16,207 bases of DNA from Opitutales bacterium (lineage in GTDB: Bacteria; Verrucomicrobiota; Verrucomicrobiia; Opitutales; Oceanipulchritudinaceae): NCBI GenBank assembly GCA_007123395.1, contig SKLD01000523.1:1-16207 (forward strand), given 5' to 3'. Made by a program: the position numbers and the translations under genes. The notes under the pieces were generated by a model. It worked only from the letters and a program-made list of their open reading frames with translations. It was not told the DNA's origin and ran no database searches. This document shows, one piece after another, positions 15,450 to 16,207 of the stretch (position 1 is the stretch's first letter; the number at the start of each line of letters is the position of its first letter).

Positions 15450-15912
15450 CCCGCCATCGTCACCGTCCCCGCGCCGGAGGCAAGCCCGCTCCGCACGGTA
15501 GCCCAAAGCTTCCAATGCTTGCCGGGGAACCGCACGGGGGATCAGAAGGACCTCCGCGTTTGAGTTGCCGCCGATGCGGCGTTCGGGGAGACCTCTCTGC
15601 TTCGCAACGGGTCCCCGCGCAGTACGTAGGAAAGCGAGAACCCGTCCGCGCGGGAAAGTATACAATGGCGCGAATCCTCCAGTCGACCTGCTCCCCCCGA
15701 CCGACCTCCCGGACCATTTGGGCGACACTGGAATGCCTGCCCAACACGGGCGCAACCAGCAGCCCGAACATATTTTCTCGACGAAATTTGATGTTGTAAT
15801 GTGTCTCCGGAAGGTGGCATACAGTGCTTCATCAAATCTTTTCATCGTGTGGAAAATTTTCTTGAAGAAATGTCTTGTGTTCGGTATCCGTGTGCTTCAC
15901 GATTAGCTCATT
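15450..15912. other. Long gene-free region with GC-rich repeats and AT-rich end
   Basis: This 463-base stretch between the methyltransferase operon and the right RAYT holds no supported gene. From 15450 to about 15770 it is GC-rich with several inverted repeats (GGCAAGC/GCTTGCC, GCCGC/GCGGC around 15570, TCCCCGCGC/GCGCGGGA around 15612-15656). From about 15770 to 15912 it is AT-rich and includes the perfect palindrome GAAAATTTTC at 15852-15861. A minus-strand frame is open through most of the GC-rich part; a chance frame or a repeat element is more likely than a gene, though it could be an N-terminal extension of the methyltransferase. Confidence 0.5.
15479..15523. repeat. REP-like imperfect palindrome
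   Basis: GGCAAGC (15479-15485) and GCTTGCC (15517-15523) are perfect 7-bp arms around a 31-base centre that contains a GTAG tetranucleotide (in ACGGTAGC). RAYT transposases act on palindromes of this size marked by a GTAG-type tetranucleotide, and a RAYT gene starts 390 bases away. A single copy is not proof; other copies would have to be found elsewhere in the genome. Confidence 0.35.
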
Positions 15913-16207
15913 ATGGGGGAAATCAGAATAAAACGTGAGGACGGACCGGCGGTTTATCATGTGACATCGCGGGTGATCCAGAAGCGGCGGTTGCTCTTGG
16001 AGGGTCAGCGGGAGGTGTGGGTGGCGGCGCTGCACCGTGCGGCGGAGTTCAGCGGGGTGGAGGTGATCACCTACTGTGTGCTGGAGACGCACTTCCACAT
16101 TCTTGTGCGCATCGATCCGGCTGTGCGGCAGTGCGATGACGCCACCTTGGTGCGGCGCTACCGCACGCTCTATGGGACTTCGCGGGCGCAGTGGAGCGGG
16201 CTCAACG
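15913..16207 (+). CDS. REP-associated tyrosine (Y1, IS200-like) transposase, partial
   Basis: This is the N-terminal 98 residues of a second RAYT transposase, cut by the right edge. It starts MGEIRIKREDGPAVYHVTSR, and the HUH motif is His60-Phe61-His62 in THFHILVRID. It differs from the left copy in about a third of its residues, so the two are paralogues of one subfamily and not a recent duplicate. The right copy has Glu-Thr before the HUH motif where the left has Gln-Asn, the Asn being usual in the family. No Shine-Dalgarno precedes ATG 15913; the leader is AT-rich as in the left copy. It is transcribed away from the window, opposite to the left copy. The catalytic tyrosine lies beyond the edge. 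Confidence 0.88.
   Translation, partial: MGEIRIKREDGPAVYHVTSRVIQKRRLLLEGQREVWVAALHRAAEFSGVEVITYCVLETHFHILVRIDPAVRQCDDATLVRRYRTLYGTSRAQWSGLN

Noticed and set aside
15450..15845. 132-codon N-terminal extension of the first methyltransferase
   Set aside because: No methyltransferase-like content, many inverted repeats in the DNA, and the family start fits ATG 15449; kept only as a possibility.
1..16207. CRISPR arrays, tRNA/rRNA genes and riboswitches
   Set aside because: No regularly spaced repeats, no T-loop GGTTCGAATCC-type segments and no recognisable riboswitch core were seen on reading.

Overview
The window is GC-rich, tightly packed bacterial chromosome. The two partial transposases at its ends (REP-associated, RAYT type, opening MGEIRI and sharing a HFHILVRID core), the high GC and the housekeeping set recall Verrucomicrobiota (Opitutae-like) genomes. 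That placement is an impression, not something a single gene here proves.

Layout, left to right. (1) 1-449, minus: 5' part of a RAYT/Y1 transposase running off the left edge. (2) 581-4469, plus: two overlapping helicase genes. The first is a Upf1-like superfamily 1B helicase; the second is a UvrD-like superfamily 1A helicase with an unusual N-terminal domain that looks like a nuclease fold without its catalytic residues. (3) 4593-7958, minus: sppA-sufT-xerC, encoding a membrane signal peptide peptidase, an Fe-S cluster maturation factor and a XerC/D-type recombinase. (4) 8096-8809, plus: a membrane-anchored coiled-coil protein, divergent from sppA. (5) 9038-10045, plus: an inositol-monophosphatase-family protein. 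(6) 10279-15449, minus: two SAM-dependent methyltransferases, trmL (tRNA wobble 2'-O-methyltransferase) and a 995-residue protein of unknown function with four C-terminal membrane helices. (7) 15450-15912: a long gene-free stretch with a REP-like palindrome and an AT-rich end. (8) 15913-16207, plus: the 5' part of a second RAYT.

Most of the window is ordinary core metabolism and maintenance. The accessory-looking part is the translationally coupled helicase pair beside the left RAYT. It joins two helicase classes that usually move in opposite directions on nucleic acid, plus a nuclease-like remnant, and is the best candidate for an undescribed DNA-processing or defence module. The 995-residue protein is the other large unknown. 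No tRNA, rRNA, CRISPR array or prophage genes were seen.
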